64,000 bases of DNA from Variovorax sp. PBL-E5 (lineage in GTDB: Bacteria > Pseudomonadota > Gammaproteobacteria > Burkholderiales > Burkholderiaceae_C), in the NCBI RefSeq assembly GCF_901827185.1, contig NZ_LR594671.1, positions 806,001-870,000 of the forward strand. The letters are read 5' to 3'. Below, piece after piece: positions 1 through 8,823 of the stretch (position 1 is its first letter; each line of letters opens with the position of its first letter). A model generated the notes under the pieces. That model ran no database searches, had not been told where the DNA came from, and saw only the letters and a program-made list of their open reading frames with translations. The translations under genes were made by a program, and so were the position numbers.

Positions 1-345
1 AAGGGCGACTTCGCGCCCGGCAGCTGGGGGCAGGCGAACGTCGATGCACTGGCCGGCCTGATCGACGCGACGGTCAGCAAGGTCGCCTACTCGGCCTTCT
101 TCAACACCCAGCTCGATTGGGTGCTGCGCCGCGCCGGCATCGACACCGTCGCGGTGTGCGGCATCGTCACCAACGGCGGCGTCGCCAGCACGGTGCGCGA
201 TGCGCACATGCGCGACTACCGCACGCTGGTGCTCGGCGACGGCTGCGCGGCCTTCGGCGAAGAGCGCCACCAGACCTCGCTGGCCGACATGCGCAATGTG
301 GCCGAGGTGACGGACTGCGCGGCCTTCATCCGGTCGCTGGCATGA
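1..345 (+). CDS. Isochorismatase-superfamily hydrolase, 5' end outside window
   Basis: These are the last 114 residues of an isochorismatase/cysteine-hydrolase superfamily protein; the start lies before the window. The catalytic-lysine motif (Lys27 followed by YSAF) and the signature GIVTNGGVASTVRDA at residues 54-68 are visible. In amidase-type members the residue two after TN is the nucleophilic Cys; here it is Gly60, as in true isochorismatases such as EntB and PhzD, so a thiol mechanism is not expected. The stop overlaps the next ATG (ATGA), so the gene is translationally coupled to the FAD oxidoreductase behind it. The substrate cannot be read from the sequence. Confidence 0.8.
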   Translation, partial: KGDFAPGSWGQANVDALAGLIDATVSKVAYSAFFNTQLDWVLRRAGIDTVAVCGIVTNGGVASTVRDAHMRDYRTLVLGDGCAAFGEERHQTSLADMRNVAEVTDCAAFIRSLA

Positions 346-1775
346 CGATGGACCTGGTCGATGGGCTCGTGCGCCGCATCCGCCGCACGCCGCATCTCGA
401 TGCCGAGGCCCGAACGCAGGTGGCGATCGTCGGCGCCGGCGCTTGCGGGCTCGTGGCCGCGCTGATGCTGCATGACGCGGGCATCGACTGCGTGCTGCTC
501 GAACGCGATGCGGCGCCCAGCGGATCGACCGCGCTGTCCTCGGGCTTCGTGCCCGCGCCCGCGACGCGCGCGCAGCGCGCGCAAGGCATCCTCGACGACA
601 GCCCGGCGCGCTTTGCCGCCGACATCCAGGCCAAGGCCCACGGCCGCGCGGCGCCGGCCCTGGTGCAGGCCTATGCGGAGGCGATCGGCCCGGCCATCGA
701 TGCCTTGCAGGAACGCCATGGCCTTGACTGGATCGTGCTCGACAACTTTCTCTATCCGGGCCACAGCCGCCACCGCATGCACGCGCTGCCGCAGAAGACC
801 GGCGCCGCGCTGATGGCGAGCCTGCAGGCCGCGGCGGAGGTGGCCGGCATTCCGGTGCTGACGCAGGCGCTGGTCGACACGCTGTGGCTCGACGATGCGG
901 ACCGCGTCGTCGGCATCGGTTACCGGCGCCCGGACGGTCGCGAGGAACAGCTCGCCTGCGACGCGCTGCTGCTGGCCTGCAACGGCTTCGGCGGCAATGC
1001 GGCGATGGTGCGTACGCTCTTGCCCGAGATGGCCGAGGCCACCTTCGGCGGCCATGCCGGCAACGACGGCAGCGCGATCCTCTGGGGCGAAGCGCTCGGC
1101 GCGCGGCTGCGCGACCTCGGCGGCTACCAGGGCCATGGCTCGTGGATCACGCCGCAGGGCGCGCTGATGTCGTGGGCCGTGATGATGGAAGGCGGCATGC
1201 AGATCAACCGTGAAGGGCGGCGCTTCCACGACGAGACACAGGGCTATTCCGAAGCCGCCGTGCATGTGCTCGCGCAGCCGGGCGGCATCGCATGGAACGT
1301 GTTCGATGCACCGCTGCTCGCGCTGGCGCGGGGCTTTCCGGATTTCTGCGAGGCCGAGGCGGCGGGCGCGCTGCGCCGCTGCGATTCGGTCGCGCAGCTC
1401 GCGGCCTGCATCGGTTGCGACGCGGTCGCGCTGCAGGCCACGCTCGCTACGCTCCACAGCCGCTCGGCGCAACCCGACGGCCGCGTCTTCACGCGCGGAC
1501 TAGCAGCCCCTTACTTCGCGGTCAAGGTCACCGGCGCGCTGTTTCACACCCAGGGCGGGCTCGACATCGATGCCGACACGCGCGTGCTGCGGCAGGACGG
1601 CTCGCCACTGCCCAACCTGCTGGCCGCGGGCGGCGCGGCCGGTGGCGTGTCGGGCGATGCGGTCTGGGGCTATCTCTCGGGCAACGGCCTCCTGAGCGCG
1701 ATCGCCGGCGGCGCCATCGCGGCGCGCACCGCGGCCGCACGGATCCATGCCAACAAGGACTCCCATGACGAATGA
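342..1775 (+). CDS. FAD-dependent oxidoreductase of the fumarate reductase/ketosteroid dehydrogenase type
   Basis: 477 residues. An N-terminal Rossmann motif VAIVGAGACG (about residues 28-37) with a downstream acidic E (VLLERD) binds FAD. The C-terminal LLAAGGAAGG...GDAVWGYLSGNG closes the FAD site as in the FAD_binding_2 family (fumarate reductase flavoprotein, 3-ketosteroid delta-1-dehydrogenase, tricarballylate dehydrogenase). It probably introduces or reduces a C=C bond in a small carboxylic acid. The start at 342 was chosen because ATGA overlaps the stop of the upstream hydrolase; an in-frame ATG at 348 is an alternative. It overlaps the start region of the downstream lyase, indicating one operon. 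Family call is firm, substrate unknown. Confidence 0.85.
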   Translation: MTMDLVDGLVRRIRRTPHLDAEARTQVAIVGAGACGLVAALMLHDAGIDCVLLERDAAPSGSTALSSGFVPAPATRAQRAQGILDDSPARFAADIQAKAHGRAAPALVQAYAEAIGPAIDALQERHGLDWIVLDNFLYPGHSRHRMHALPQKTGAALMASLQAAAEVAGIPVLTQALVDTLWLDDADRVVGIGYRRPDGREEQLACDALLLACNGFGGNAAMVRTLLPEMAEATFGGHAGNDGSAILWGEALGARLRDLGGYQGHGSWITPQGALMSWAVMMEGGMQINREGRRFHDETQGYSEAAVHVLAQPGGIAWNVFDAPLLALARGFPDFCEAEAAGALRRCDSVAQLAACIGCDAVALQATLATLHSRSAQPDGRVFTRGLAAPYFAVKVTGALFHTQGGLDIDADTRVLRQDGSPLPNLLAAGGAAGGVSGDAVWGYLSGNGLLSAIAGGAIAARTAAARIHANKDSHDE

Positions 1776-2637
1776 ATCGAACACCACGCTCAAGGCCCGG
1801 CTGGCGCGTGCCGACATCGTGCTCGCGCCCGGCATCTACGACGCGCTGAGCGCGCTGATCGCCGAGCAGGCCGGCTTCGAGGCGCTGTACCTCTCGGGCG
1901 CCTCGATCGCGTACACGCGGCTCGGGCGCTCCGACGTCGGACTCACCACCTTCAGCGAAGTCGCCGACACGCTGGCGCGCATCACCGAGCGCGTCACCGT
2001 GCCGGTGGTCGTCGATGCCGACACCGGCTTCGGCAATGCGCTCAACACGCAGCGCACGGTGCGCGGCTTCGAGCGCGCCGGCGCGGCGATGATCCAGATC
2101 GAGGACCAGGGCTTTCCCAAGCGCTGCGGCCACCTCGACGGCAAGACGGTGGTGCCGGCGCGCGAGATGGTCGGCAAGCTCAAGGCCGCGCTGGACGCGC
2201 GCAGCTCGGCCGAGACGCTGATCCTCGCGCGCACCGATGCGGTCGCGGTCGAAGGCCTGGAGGCCGCGCTCGATCGCGCCGAGGCGTACCTCGCGGCCGG
2301 TGTCGATGCGCTCTTCATCGAGGCCCTGCGCTCGCCCGCGCAGATGGATGCGGCCTGCCGGCGCTTCGGGCAGCGCGTGCCGCTCCTGGTCAACATGGTC
2401 GAAGGCGGCAAGACACCGATCCAGGATGCCGATGCGCTGCAGGCGCACGGCTTTCGCATCGCCATCTTCCCGGGCGGCACCGCGCGCGCCGTGGCCCACA
2501 CGCTGCAGGGCTACTACGCAAGCCTGCATGCGCAGCGCACCACGCAGCCGTGGCGCGATCGCATGCTCGACTTCGACGGGCTCAACGACGTGATCGGGAC
2601 GCCGGCGCTGATGGCGCTCGGGCAGCGCTACGAATAG
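1765..2637 (+). CDS. Isocitrate lyase/PEP mutase family lyase
   Basis: 290 residues, a TIM-barrel C-C lyase of the PEP mutase/isocitrate lyase superfamily. Visible signatures are VVDADTGFGN (metal-binding Asp pair), QIEDQ, and the loop KRCGHLDGK, which carries the catalytic Cys typical of lyases rather than phosphomutases. Close family members act on oxaloacetate, 2-methylisocitrate or 2,3-dimethylmalate; which applies here is not determinable. Start at 1765 preferred over 1747 because AAGGA lies 5 bases upstream. It overlaps the end of the FAD oxidoreductase gene and is the last gene of this operon. Confidence 0.85.
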   Translation: MTNESNTTLKARLARADIVLAPGIYDALSALIAEQAGFEALYLSGASIAYTRLGRSDVGLTTFSEVADTLARITERVTVPVVVDADTGFGNALNTQRTVRGFERAGAAMIQIEDQGFPKRCGHLDGKTVVPAREMVGKLKAALDARSSAETLILARTDAVAVEGLEAALDRAEAYLAAGVDALFIEALRSPAQMDAACRRFGQRVPLLVNMVEGGKTPIQDADALQAHGFRIAIFPGGTARAVAHTLQGYYASLHAQRTTQPWRDRMLDFDGLNDVIGTPALMALGQRYE

Positions 2638-2690
2638 GGCGAGCGGCAAACGCAAGCTCACGCGCAACCTCGGTGTCGGCTGGACGCTCC

Positions 2691-3212
2691 ATGATTCGCA
2701 CGCTTTGGGATTTCTCGGCCAGGCTCTATGCAGAGACCGGCATCTCGAGCGCTTGTCTCCGGCTGCAGGACGAACACGGCATCGACGTCAATCTGCTGAT
2801 GTTCGCGGCCTGGCTCGGCCAGGTGCACGGCCTGTCGCTGGATGCCGCGGGCGTGCAGGCCGCGGTCGATGCGACGGCGGATTGGCAATCCGAAGTGGTG
2901 ATGCCGATCCGGGCCTTGCGCCGCGGTCTCAAGGGCGTGGCGCAGCGCATCGCCGATCCCGATGTCGAGGCCGTGCGCAGCCGGATCCAGGCGCTCGAAC
3001 TCGATGCCGAGCAACGGGAGCAGGGCCGCCTCGAAGCCCTGCGCACGCGGCTGCCGGCGGCACGCGCCGAAGCGGCCGGCAGCGTTCTCGCGCTGGCCAA
3101 CATCGCGATCCTGATCGTCTGCCGCGCGCAGCCCGGCGGCGCCGCGGCTTCGCGCGAACTGGGCGTCTTTCGCAGCGCGCTGGAAAGCCCTGGCCTCGGT
3201 CCGCCGCGTTGA
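2691..3212 (+). CDS. TIGR02444-family protein of unknown function
   Basis: 173 residues beginning TLWDFSARLYAETGISSACL shortly after the start, the hallmark of the TIGR02444 family found in many gamma- and betaproteobacteria. The protein is mainly helical with a polar middle and no signal peptide or membrane span, so it is probably cytosolic. No function is established for the family. It stands alone 53 bases after the lyase operon, with no convincing Shine-Dalgarno sequence; the ATG at 2691 was chosen because family similarity begins there. Confidence 0.75.
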   Translation: MIRTLWDFSARLYAETGISSACLRLQDEHGIDVNLLMFAAWLGQVHGLSLDAAGVQAAVDATADWQSEVVMPIRALRRGLKGVAQRIADPDVEAVRSRIQALELDAEQREQGRLEALRTRLPAARAEAAGSVLALANIAILIVCRAQPGGAAASRELGVFRSALESPGLGPPR

Positions 3213-3329
3213 GCCGTTCCCCGAAGGCCTTGGCCTGCGCACCGGCTTCGGCCGCCGGTGCATGCCGGCCGATAACCTTCCACAGCCCTAGGTCTTTGCT
3301 CGGCGGCCTTCAAAGCACTGCAAAATAGT

Positions 3330-3341
3330 ACGACCGTTCGT
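3330..3341. promoter_or_regulatory. Imperfect palindrome, candidate TetR operator
   Basis: ACGACCGTTCGT, with arms ACGA/TCGT around a centre CCGT, lies 19 bases before the tetR start in an AT-richer patch (AAATAGT upstream, TTTTATT downstream). Palindromes of this style are common targets of TetR-family repressors of acyl-CoA genes. It could mediate autoregulation. Two centre positions break symmetry, so the assignment is tentative. Confidence 0.35.
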
Positions 3342-3359
3342 TTTATTCCAGATGCCTCC

Positions 3360-4052
3360 ATGCCCGCCACCACCGCCCGATCCAAGCCTGCCCGGCCACC
3401 CCAGAAGGGCCAGCAGACCAAGGCCGCCATCGTCGATGCGGCGCTGAACCTGGCGGCGCAGATCGGTCTCGAAGGCCTGTCGATCGGCGCGCTGGCAGAG
3501 GTCACGCAGATGAGCAAGTCGGGCGTGTTCGCGCACTTCGGCTCGCGCGAGGAACTGCAGATCTCGGTGGTGCGCGAATACCACGCGCGCTTCGAGCAGG
3601 AGGTGTTCTACCCCGCGCTCAAGGCCGCGCGCGGCCTGCCGCGGCTGCGCGCGATGTTCGCCAACTGGATGAAGCGCACCTCGGCCGAAATCGATTCCGG
3701 CTGCATCTACATCAGCGGCGCGGTCGAGTTCGACGACCGGCCCGGCCCGGTGCGCGATGCGCTGGCCGACTCGGTCAACACCTGGCTCGCCGCGATGTAC
3801 CGCGCAGTGGTGCAGGCGCAGGCGGAGGGCCATCTGCGCGACGACGCGGATGCCAAGCAGATCGCCTTCGAGATCCATGCGCTGATCCTCGCGCTGCATT
3901 ACGAGGCCCGCTTCCTGCGTTCGCCCGATTCGCTGGCGCGCGCCAACCAGGGCTTCGGCAACATCCTCGCGCGCAGCGCGGTGGTCGATGCGCCCGGCGC
4001 GGCCGCCTCGATCGCCGCATCCCCCGCGCGCCGCCTGAAGACCGTGCGCTGA
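3360..4052 (+). CDS. TetR/AcrR-family transcriptional regulator
   Basis: 230 residues. The TetR helix-turn-helix occupies about residues 22-66 (TKAAIVDAALNLAAQIGLEG, then SIGALAEVTQMSKSGVFAHF), followed by an all-helical ligand/dimer domain. The N-terminal 20 residues are a basic, proline-rich tail. It lies directly upstream of, and co-directional with, the acyl-CoA dehydrogenase gene, so it probably controls the beta-oxidation cluster in response to an acyl-CoA; this role is inferred from position. A candidate operator precedes the gene. Confidence 0.88.
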   Translation: MPATTARSKPARPPQKGQQTKAAIVDAALNLAAQIGLEGLSIGALAEVTQMSKSGVFAHFGSREELQISVVREYHARFEQEVFYPALKAARGLPRLRAMFANWMKRTSAEIDSGCIYISGAVEFDDRPGPVRDALADSVNTWLAAMYRAVVQAQAEGHLRDDADAKQIAFEIHALILALHYEARFLRSPDSLARANQGFGNILARSAVVDAPGAAASIAASPARRLKTVR

Positions 4053-4114
4053 GCGCCCGTCCTGTCCGATTCCTCGGCTTTCATCCTTTTCAATTTCTCC
4101 CGGAGATCCGCCCG

Positions 4115-5911
4115 ATGCCTTCCTACACCCCGCCTCTTCGCGACATGCAGTTCGTGATGCACGAAGTGCTGAACATCACCGAGGAGCTCCAGGCCCTTCC
4201 CCGCCATGCCGATGTCGATGCCGAGACGCTGAACGCCGTGCTGGAGGAGGGCGGCAAGTTCGCGGCCGAAGTCACCTTCCCGCTCAACATCACCGGCGAC
4301 GAGGAAGGCTGCGTGCTCGACAAGGCCACGCACGAAGTGAAGACGCCCACCGGCTTCAAGGCGGCCTATGCGAAGTACGTCGAAGGCGGCTGGGCCGCGC
4401 TCTCGTGCGATCCGCAGTACGGCGGCCAGGGCCTGCCGCTGGCGCTGAACCAGTGCTTCTACGAAATGCTCAACTCGGCCAACCAGGCCTGGACCATGTA
4501 CCCGGGCCTCTCGCACGGCGCCTATGAAGCGCTGGTGGCACACGGCACCGACGCGCAGAAGAAGACCTACCTGCCCAAGCTCACCAGCGGCGAGTGGACC
4601 GGCACCATGTGCCTGACCGAGCCGCATTGCGGCACCGACCTCGGCCTGCTGCGTACCAAGGCCGAGCCGCAGGCCGACGGCACGTACCGGCTGACCGGCA
4701 ACAAGATCTTCATCTCGGCCGGCGAGCACGACATGGCCGCCAACATCATCCACCTCGTGCTCGCGCGGCTGCCGGACGCGCCCAAGGGCAGCAAGGGCAT
4801 CAGCCTGTTCGTCGTTCCCAAATTCAACGTGAATGCCGACGGCTCGCTCGGCAGCCGCAACGGCATCTACTGCGGCGGCCTCGAACACAAGATGGGCATC
4901 CACGGCAATGCGACGGCGCAGATCGTGCTCGAAGGCGCGGCGGGCACGCTGGTCGGCGAGCCCCACAAGGGCCTGGCCGCGATGTTCGTGATGATGAACG
5001 CGGCGCGCCTGGGCGTCGGCAACCAGTCGCTGGGCCTGACCGAGGTCGCGTTCCAGAACGCGCTCGCTTATGCCAAGGACCGGCTGCAGATGCGCTCGCT
5101 GTCGGGCGTCAAGGCCAAGGACAAGGAAGCCGATCCGATCATCGTCCACCCCGACGTGCGCAAGATGCTGATGACGGCCAAGGCCTATGCCGAGGGCGGC
5201 CGCGCGCTGGCGATCTACTGCACGCTGCTGCTCGACAAGGAGCACCACCATCCCGACGAGAAGGTGCGCAAGGACGCGGGCGAGATCGTCGCGCTCTTGA
5301 CGCCGATCGTGAAGGCCTTCATCACCGACAACGGCCACATCGCGACCAACGCCTGCATGCAGGTCTTCGGCGGCCACGGCTTCATCAAGGAATGGGGCAT
5401 GGAGCAGTTCGTCCGCGACAACCGCATCAACATGATCTACGAAGGCACCAACACCATCCAGTCGCTCGACCTGCTGGGCCGCAAGGTGCTGGGCAACAAC
5501 GGCGCCACGCTCAAGAAGTTCGGCAAGCTGGTCGGCCGCCTGGTGGAGGAAGAAGGCGTGAACGAGAAGATGTCGGAGTTCATCACGCCGATCGCCGTGC
5601 TCGGCGAGCAGCTCACCAAGTTCACGACCGAGATCGGCTTCAAGGGTTTCCAGAACCCCGACGAGGTGGGCGCGGCCGCGGTCGACTACCTGCGCGTGGC
5701 GGGCCACTTCGTGTTCGGCTACATGTTCGCGCTGATGGCGCGCGTGGCGCTGCGCGAGATCGCGGCCGGCAACACCGATCCGTTCTACCAGGCCAAGCTG
5801 CAGACCGCACGCTTCTATTTCGCCAAGCTCTTTCCCGAGACGGCGACGCTGATGCGCACCGCGCGCGCCGGTGCTGCTCCTTTGATGAACACGGACGCCG
5901 CTCTGGCGTGA
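4115..5911 (+). CDS. Acyl-CoA dehydrogenase (long, ~600-residue type)
   Basis: 598 residues. Contains the acyl-CoA dehydrogenase middle-domain signature MCLTEPHCGTDLG, the FAD-contacting GNKIFISAGEHD, and IYEGTNTIQSLDLLGRK, whose Glu is the expected catalytic base. The length and C-terminal extension match the long subfamily that includes DmdC (3-methylmercaptopropionyl-CoA dehydrogenase) and other broad acyl-CoA dehydrogenases, not the ~380-residue short-chain type. It catalyses the first, FAD-dependent step of beta-oxidation in the cytoplasm. CGGAGA lies upstream of the ATG. It heads the operon that continues with the DUF2147, hydroxyacyl-CoA dehydrogenase and thiolase genes. Confidence 0.92.
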   Translation: MPSYTPPLRDMQFVMHEVLNITEELQALPRHADVDAETLNAVLEEGGKFAAEVTFPLNITGDEEGCVLDKATHEVKTPTGFKAAYAKYVEGGWAALSCDPQYGGQGLPLALNQCFYEMLNSANQAWTMYPGLSHGAYEALVAHGTDAQKKTYLPKLTSGEWTGTMCLTEPHCGTDLGLLRTKAEPQADGTYRLTGNKIFISAGEHDMAANIIHLVLARLPDAPKGSKGISLFVVPKFNVNADGSLGSRNGIYCGGLEHKMGIHGNATAQIVLEGAAGTLVGEPHKGLAAMFVMMNAARLGVGNQSLGLTEVAFQNALAYAKDRLQMRSLSGVKAKDKEADPIIVHPDVRKMLMTAKAYAEGGRALAIYCTLLLDKEHHHPDEKVRKDAGEIVALLTPIVKAFITDNGHIATNACMQVFGGHGFIKEWGMEQFVRDNRINMIYEGTNTIQSLDLLGRKVLGNNGATLKKFGKLVGRLVEEEGVNEKMSEFITPIAVLGEQLTKFTTEIGFKGFQNPDEVGAAAVDYLRVAGHFVFGYMFALMARVALREIAAGNTDPFYQAKLQTARFYFAKLFPETATLMRTARAGAAPLMNTDAALA

Positions 5912-5916
5912 AGCCC

Positions 5917-6345
5917 ATGAAATACCTCCTCGCGGCGATCGCCTTCGCCGCCACCGCCACCTCGGCGATGGCGCAGATGAACCCCGTCGGCCTGTGGCGC
6001 AACGTCGACGACAAGACGGGGGAGGCCAAGGCCGAGATCCGCATCGCCGAGTCGGGCGGCGCGCTCGCCGGCCATATCGAGAAGTCGCTCAAGAAGGACG
6101 GCAAGCCGGTGTGCGACGAATGCACCGACGACCGCAAGGGCCAGCCGATCGCCGGCCTCGAGATCATCCGCGGCGGCAGGAAGGCCGAGGGCAAGGAGGT
6201 CTGGGAAGGCGGCAGGATCCTCGACCCCGAGAACGGCAAGGAATACCGCGCCAGCTTCACGCCGATCGACGGTGGCAAGAAGCTCGAGGTGCGCGGCTAC
6301 CTCGGCCCCTTCTGGCGCACACAAGTTTGGAATCGAATCCAGTAG
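5917..6345 (+). CDS. DUF2147 secreted protein
   Basis: 142 residues with a clear signal peptide (MKYLLAAIAFAATATSAMA, cleavage near AMA-QM) followed by a DUF2147 domain starting NPVGLWRNVDD. This domain is a small periplasmic beta-barrel that frequently accompanies beta-oxidation genes in Comamonadaceae and Burkholderia; its function is not established. Two cysteines (VCDEC) lie mid-domain. It starts 5 bases after the acyl-CoA dehydrogenase stop and is followed 18 bases later by the next gene, so it is in the operon. Confidence 0.85.
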   Translation: MKYLLAAIAFAATATSAMAQMNPVGLWRNVDDKTGEAKAEIRIAESGGALAGHIEKSLKKDGKPVCDECTDDRKGQPIAGLEIIRGGRKAEGKEVWEGGRILDPENGKEYRASFTPIDGGKKLEVRGYLGPFWRTQVWNRIQ

Positions 6346-6363
6346 CCCATCGACGGAAGAACC

Positions 6364-8763
6364 ATGTCCCGATTTCAAGTGAAGAAAGTCGCCGTGCTCG
6401 GCGCCGGCGTGATGGGCGCGCAGATCGCAGCCCACCTCGTCAACGTGCGCGTGCCGGTGGTGCTGTTCGACCTGCCGGCCAAGGAAGGCGCGAAGAACGG
6501 CATCGTCGCGCGCGCCATCGACAACCTCAGGAAGCAGAAGCCCGCGCCGCTCGGCGATGTCGACGATGCGGTGCTCATCGAACAAGCCAACTACGAGGAC
6601 GATCTCGCGAAGCTCGGCGAATGCGACCTGGTGATCGAGGCGATCGCCGAGCGCATGGACTGGAAGCTCGACCTCTACCGCAAGATCGCGCCGCACGTCG
6701 CCAAGCACGCGATCCTGGCCTCGAACACCTCGGGCCTGTCGATCACGAAGCTCAGCGAAGCGCTGCCCGAGGCGTTGAAGCCGCGCTTCTGCGGCATCCA
6801 TTTCTTCAACCCGCCGCGCTACATGTTCCTGGTCGAGCTGATCAACACGCCGACCACCGAGCCGCAGGTGCTCGACGAGCTGGAGACCTTCGTCACCCGC
6901 ACGCTCGGCAAGGGCGTGGTGCGCGCGCACGACACGCCCAACTTCATCGCCAACCGCATCGGCATCGCCGGCCTGCTGGCGACGCTGAAGGAGGCCGAGA
7001 AGTTCAGCCTCGCGCCCGAGGTGGTGGACGATCTCACGGGCAAGAAGCTGGGCCGTGCGAGCTCGGGCACCTTCCGCACGGCCGATGTCGTCGGGCTCGA
7101 CACCATGGCCCACGTCATCAAGACGCTGCAGGACAACCTCGACGAGAAGAGCGACCCCTTCCACGCCAGCTTCGCGACGCCGCCGGTGCTCGCGAAGCTG
7201 CTCGAACTCGGCAACCTGGGCCAGAAAACGAAGGCCGGCTTTTTCAAGAAGGTGGGGCGCGACATCCTGCGCTTCGATCTGGCCAAGGGCGACTACGTGC
7301 CCGCGGACGACAAGGCCGACGAGGTCTATGGCCGCATGCTGAAGAAGCCCGCGGCCGAGCGGCTGAAGCTGCTGCGCGAGAGCGAAGGCGCCGAGGGCCG
7401 CTTCCTCTGGGCCATCCTGCGCGACAGCTTCCACTACGCGGCCGTGCATCTGGCCGATGTCGCCGAGAGCGCACGCGACATCGACTTCGCGATGCGCTGG
7501 GGCTTCGGCATGAAGCAGGGGCCGTTCGAGCTGTGGCAGGAGGCCGGCTGGACGCAGGTCGCCAAGTGGATTCAAGAGGACATCGATGCCGGCGAGGCGC
7601 TGTCGCGCGCGCCGTTGCCGAAGTGGGTGTTCGAAGGTCCGGTCGCCGAGGCCGGCGGCGTGCACACGCCGGAGGGTTCGTGGAGCGCATCGCAGAACCG
7701 CTTCGTGCCGCAACGAAAGTTGCCCGTGCATGCGCGCCAGCGCTTTCCCGAGAGCGTGCGGGGTGCGAATGCGCCCGATGCGAACCAGGCCGGCACGACG
7801 ATCCAGGACGAAGGCGAGGTGCGGCTCTGGACCCTCGACGGCGAGGTGCTGATCGCGAGCATCCATTCGAAGATGCATGCCATCGGCCCCGATGTCGCCG
7901 ACGCGCTGGCGGCCGGCGTCGAGCGGGCCGAGCGCGACTACCAGGCGATGGTGATCTGGTCGCCCGACGAGCTGTTCTCGGTCGGTGCCGACCTGCAGGC
8001 GATGCTGCCGGCCTTCGTGGTCGCCGGCATCGGCGCGGTCGACGGCGCCGAGCATGAACTGCAGAAGCTCATGCTCAGGATCCGCTACGCGGGCGTGCCG
8101 GTGGTCTCGGCCGTGCGCGGCATGGCGCTGGGCGGCGGCTGCGAACTCGCCGTGTATTCGGCGAAACGCGTGGCCGCGATGGAAAGCTACTTCGGGCTGG
8201 TCGAAGTCGGCGTCGGCCTCGTGCCCGGCGCCGGCGGACTGACCTACATCGCACGCCGCGCGGCCGAGAACGCGGCGGCCTCGACAGGCACCGACCTGCT
8301 GCCCTTCCTGACCGAAGGCTTCACCGCCGCGGCGATGGCCAAGGTCGGCACCGGCGCGCTGGATTCGAAGAAGCTCGGCTACCTGCTCGACAGCGACGTG
8401 ATCGTGCCGAACAAGGACGAACTGCTCCACGTCGCGCTGCAGCAGGCCCGCGCGATGGCCGATGCCGGCTGGCGCGCGCCGCTGCGCCGCCCGTTCAAGG
8501 TCGCGGGCCGCAGCGGCGCCGCGACGATCCGCGGCCAGTTGGTCAACATGCGCGACGGCGGCTTCATCAGCGCGCACGACTTCCACATCGCGAGCCTGAT
8601 CGCCGGCGTGGTGACGGGCGGCGACGTCGATGCCGGCAGCCTCGTGACCGAGGAGTACCTGATGGCGCTCGAGCGCAAGGCCTTCTGCGCGCTGCTCGTG
8701 CATCCGAAGACGCAGGAACGGATCATGGGGATGCTGAGCACGGGCAAGCCACTCCGCAACTGA
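6364..8763 (+). CDS. 3-hydroxyacyl-CoA dehydrogenase/enoyl-CoA hydratase fusion (FadN-like)
   Basis: 799 residues. Domain order is dehydrogenase first: NAD-binding VAVLGAGVMGAQIAAHL at residues 9-25, the HFFNPPRYM motif, then a C-terminal hydroxyacyl-CoA domain, and finally a crotonase domain with the oxyanion loop AVRGMALGGGCELA. This order is as in Bacillus FadN and opposite to E. coli FadB. It catalyses hydration of enoyl-CoA and NAD-dependent oxidation of 3-hydroxyacyl-CoA. It forms a beta-oxidation set with the upstream acyl-CoA dehydrogenase and downstream thiolase, from which it is now separated by the DUF559 cassette. Confidence 0.92.
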   Translation: MSRFQVKKVAVLGAGVMGAQIAAHLVNVRVPVVLFDLPAKEGAKNGIVARAIDNLRKQKPAPLGDVDDAVLIEQANYEDDLAKLGECDLVIEAIAERMDWKLDLYRKIAPHVAKHAILASNTSGLSITKLSEALPEALKPRFCGIHFFNPPRYMFLVELINTPTTEPQVLDELETFVTRTLGKGVVRAHDTPNFIANRIGIAGLLATLKEAEKFSLAPEVVDDLTGKKLGRASSGTFRTADVVGLDTMAHVIKTLQDNLDEKSDPFHASFATPPVLAKLLELGNLGQKTKAGFFKKVGRDILRFDLAKGDYVPADDKADEVYGRMLKKPAAERLKLLRESEGAEGRFLWAILRDSFHYAAVHLADVAESARDIDFAMRWGFGMKQGPFELWQEAGWTQVAKWIQEDIDAGEALSRAPLPKWVFEGPVAEAGGVHTPEGSWSASQNRFVPQRKLPVHARQRFPESVRGANAPDANQAGTTIQDEGEVRLWTLDGEVLIASIHSKMHAIGPDVADALAAGVERAERDYQAMVIWSPDELFSVGADLQAMLPAFVVAGIGAVDGAEHELQKLMLRIRYAGVPVVSAVRGMALGGGCELAVYSAKRVAAMESYFGLVEVGVGLVPGAGGLTYIARRAAENAAASTGTDLLPFLTEGFTAAAMAKVGTGALDSKKLGYLLDSDVIVPNKDELLHVALQQARAMADAGWRAPLRRPFKVAGRSGAATIRGQLVNMRDGGFISAHDFHIASLIAGVVTGGDVDAGSLVTEEYLMALERKAFCALLVHPKTQERIMGMLSTGKPLRN

Positions 8764-8775
8764 AGCGCTCCCCGC

Positions 8776-8817
8776 ATTCCTCCTTCCCCCTCTGGGGGAA
8801 GGCCGGGATGGGGGCAA
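8776..8817 (+). repeat. Left inverted repeat of the DUF559 cassette
   Basis: The repeat contains a perfect 9-bp palindrome (arms CCTTCCCCC and GGGGGAAGG around TCT, 8782-8802) followed by a GGGATGGGGGCAA tail. The palindrome-plus-G-rich-tail layout is that of REP sequences. It begins 13 bases after the stop of the hydroxyacyl-CoA dehydrogenase gene and ends 6 bases before the DUF559 ATG. Confidence 0.85.
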
Positions 8818-8823
8818 CCCCCG

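Noticed and set aside
216..1472. 418-codon antisense frame over the FAD oxidoreductase
   Set aside because: Arg-rich translation and clear FAD motifs on the other strand.
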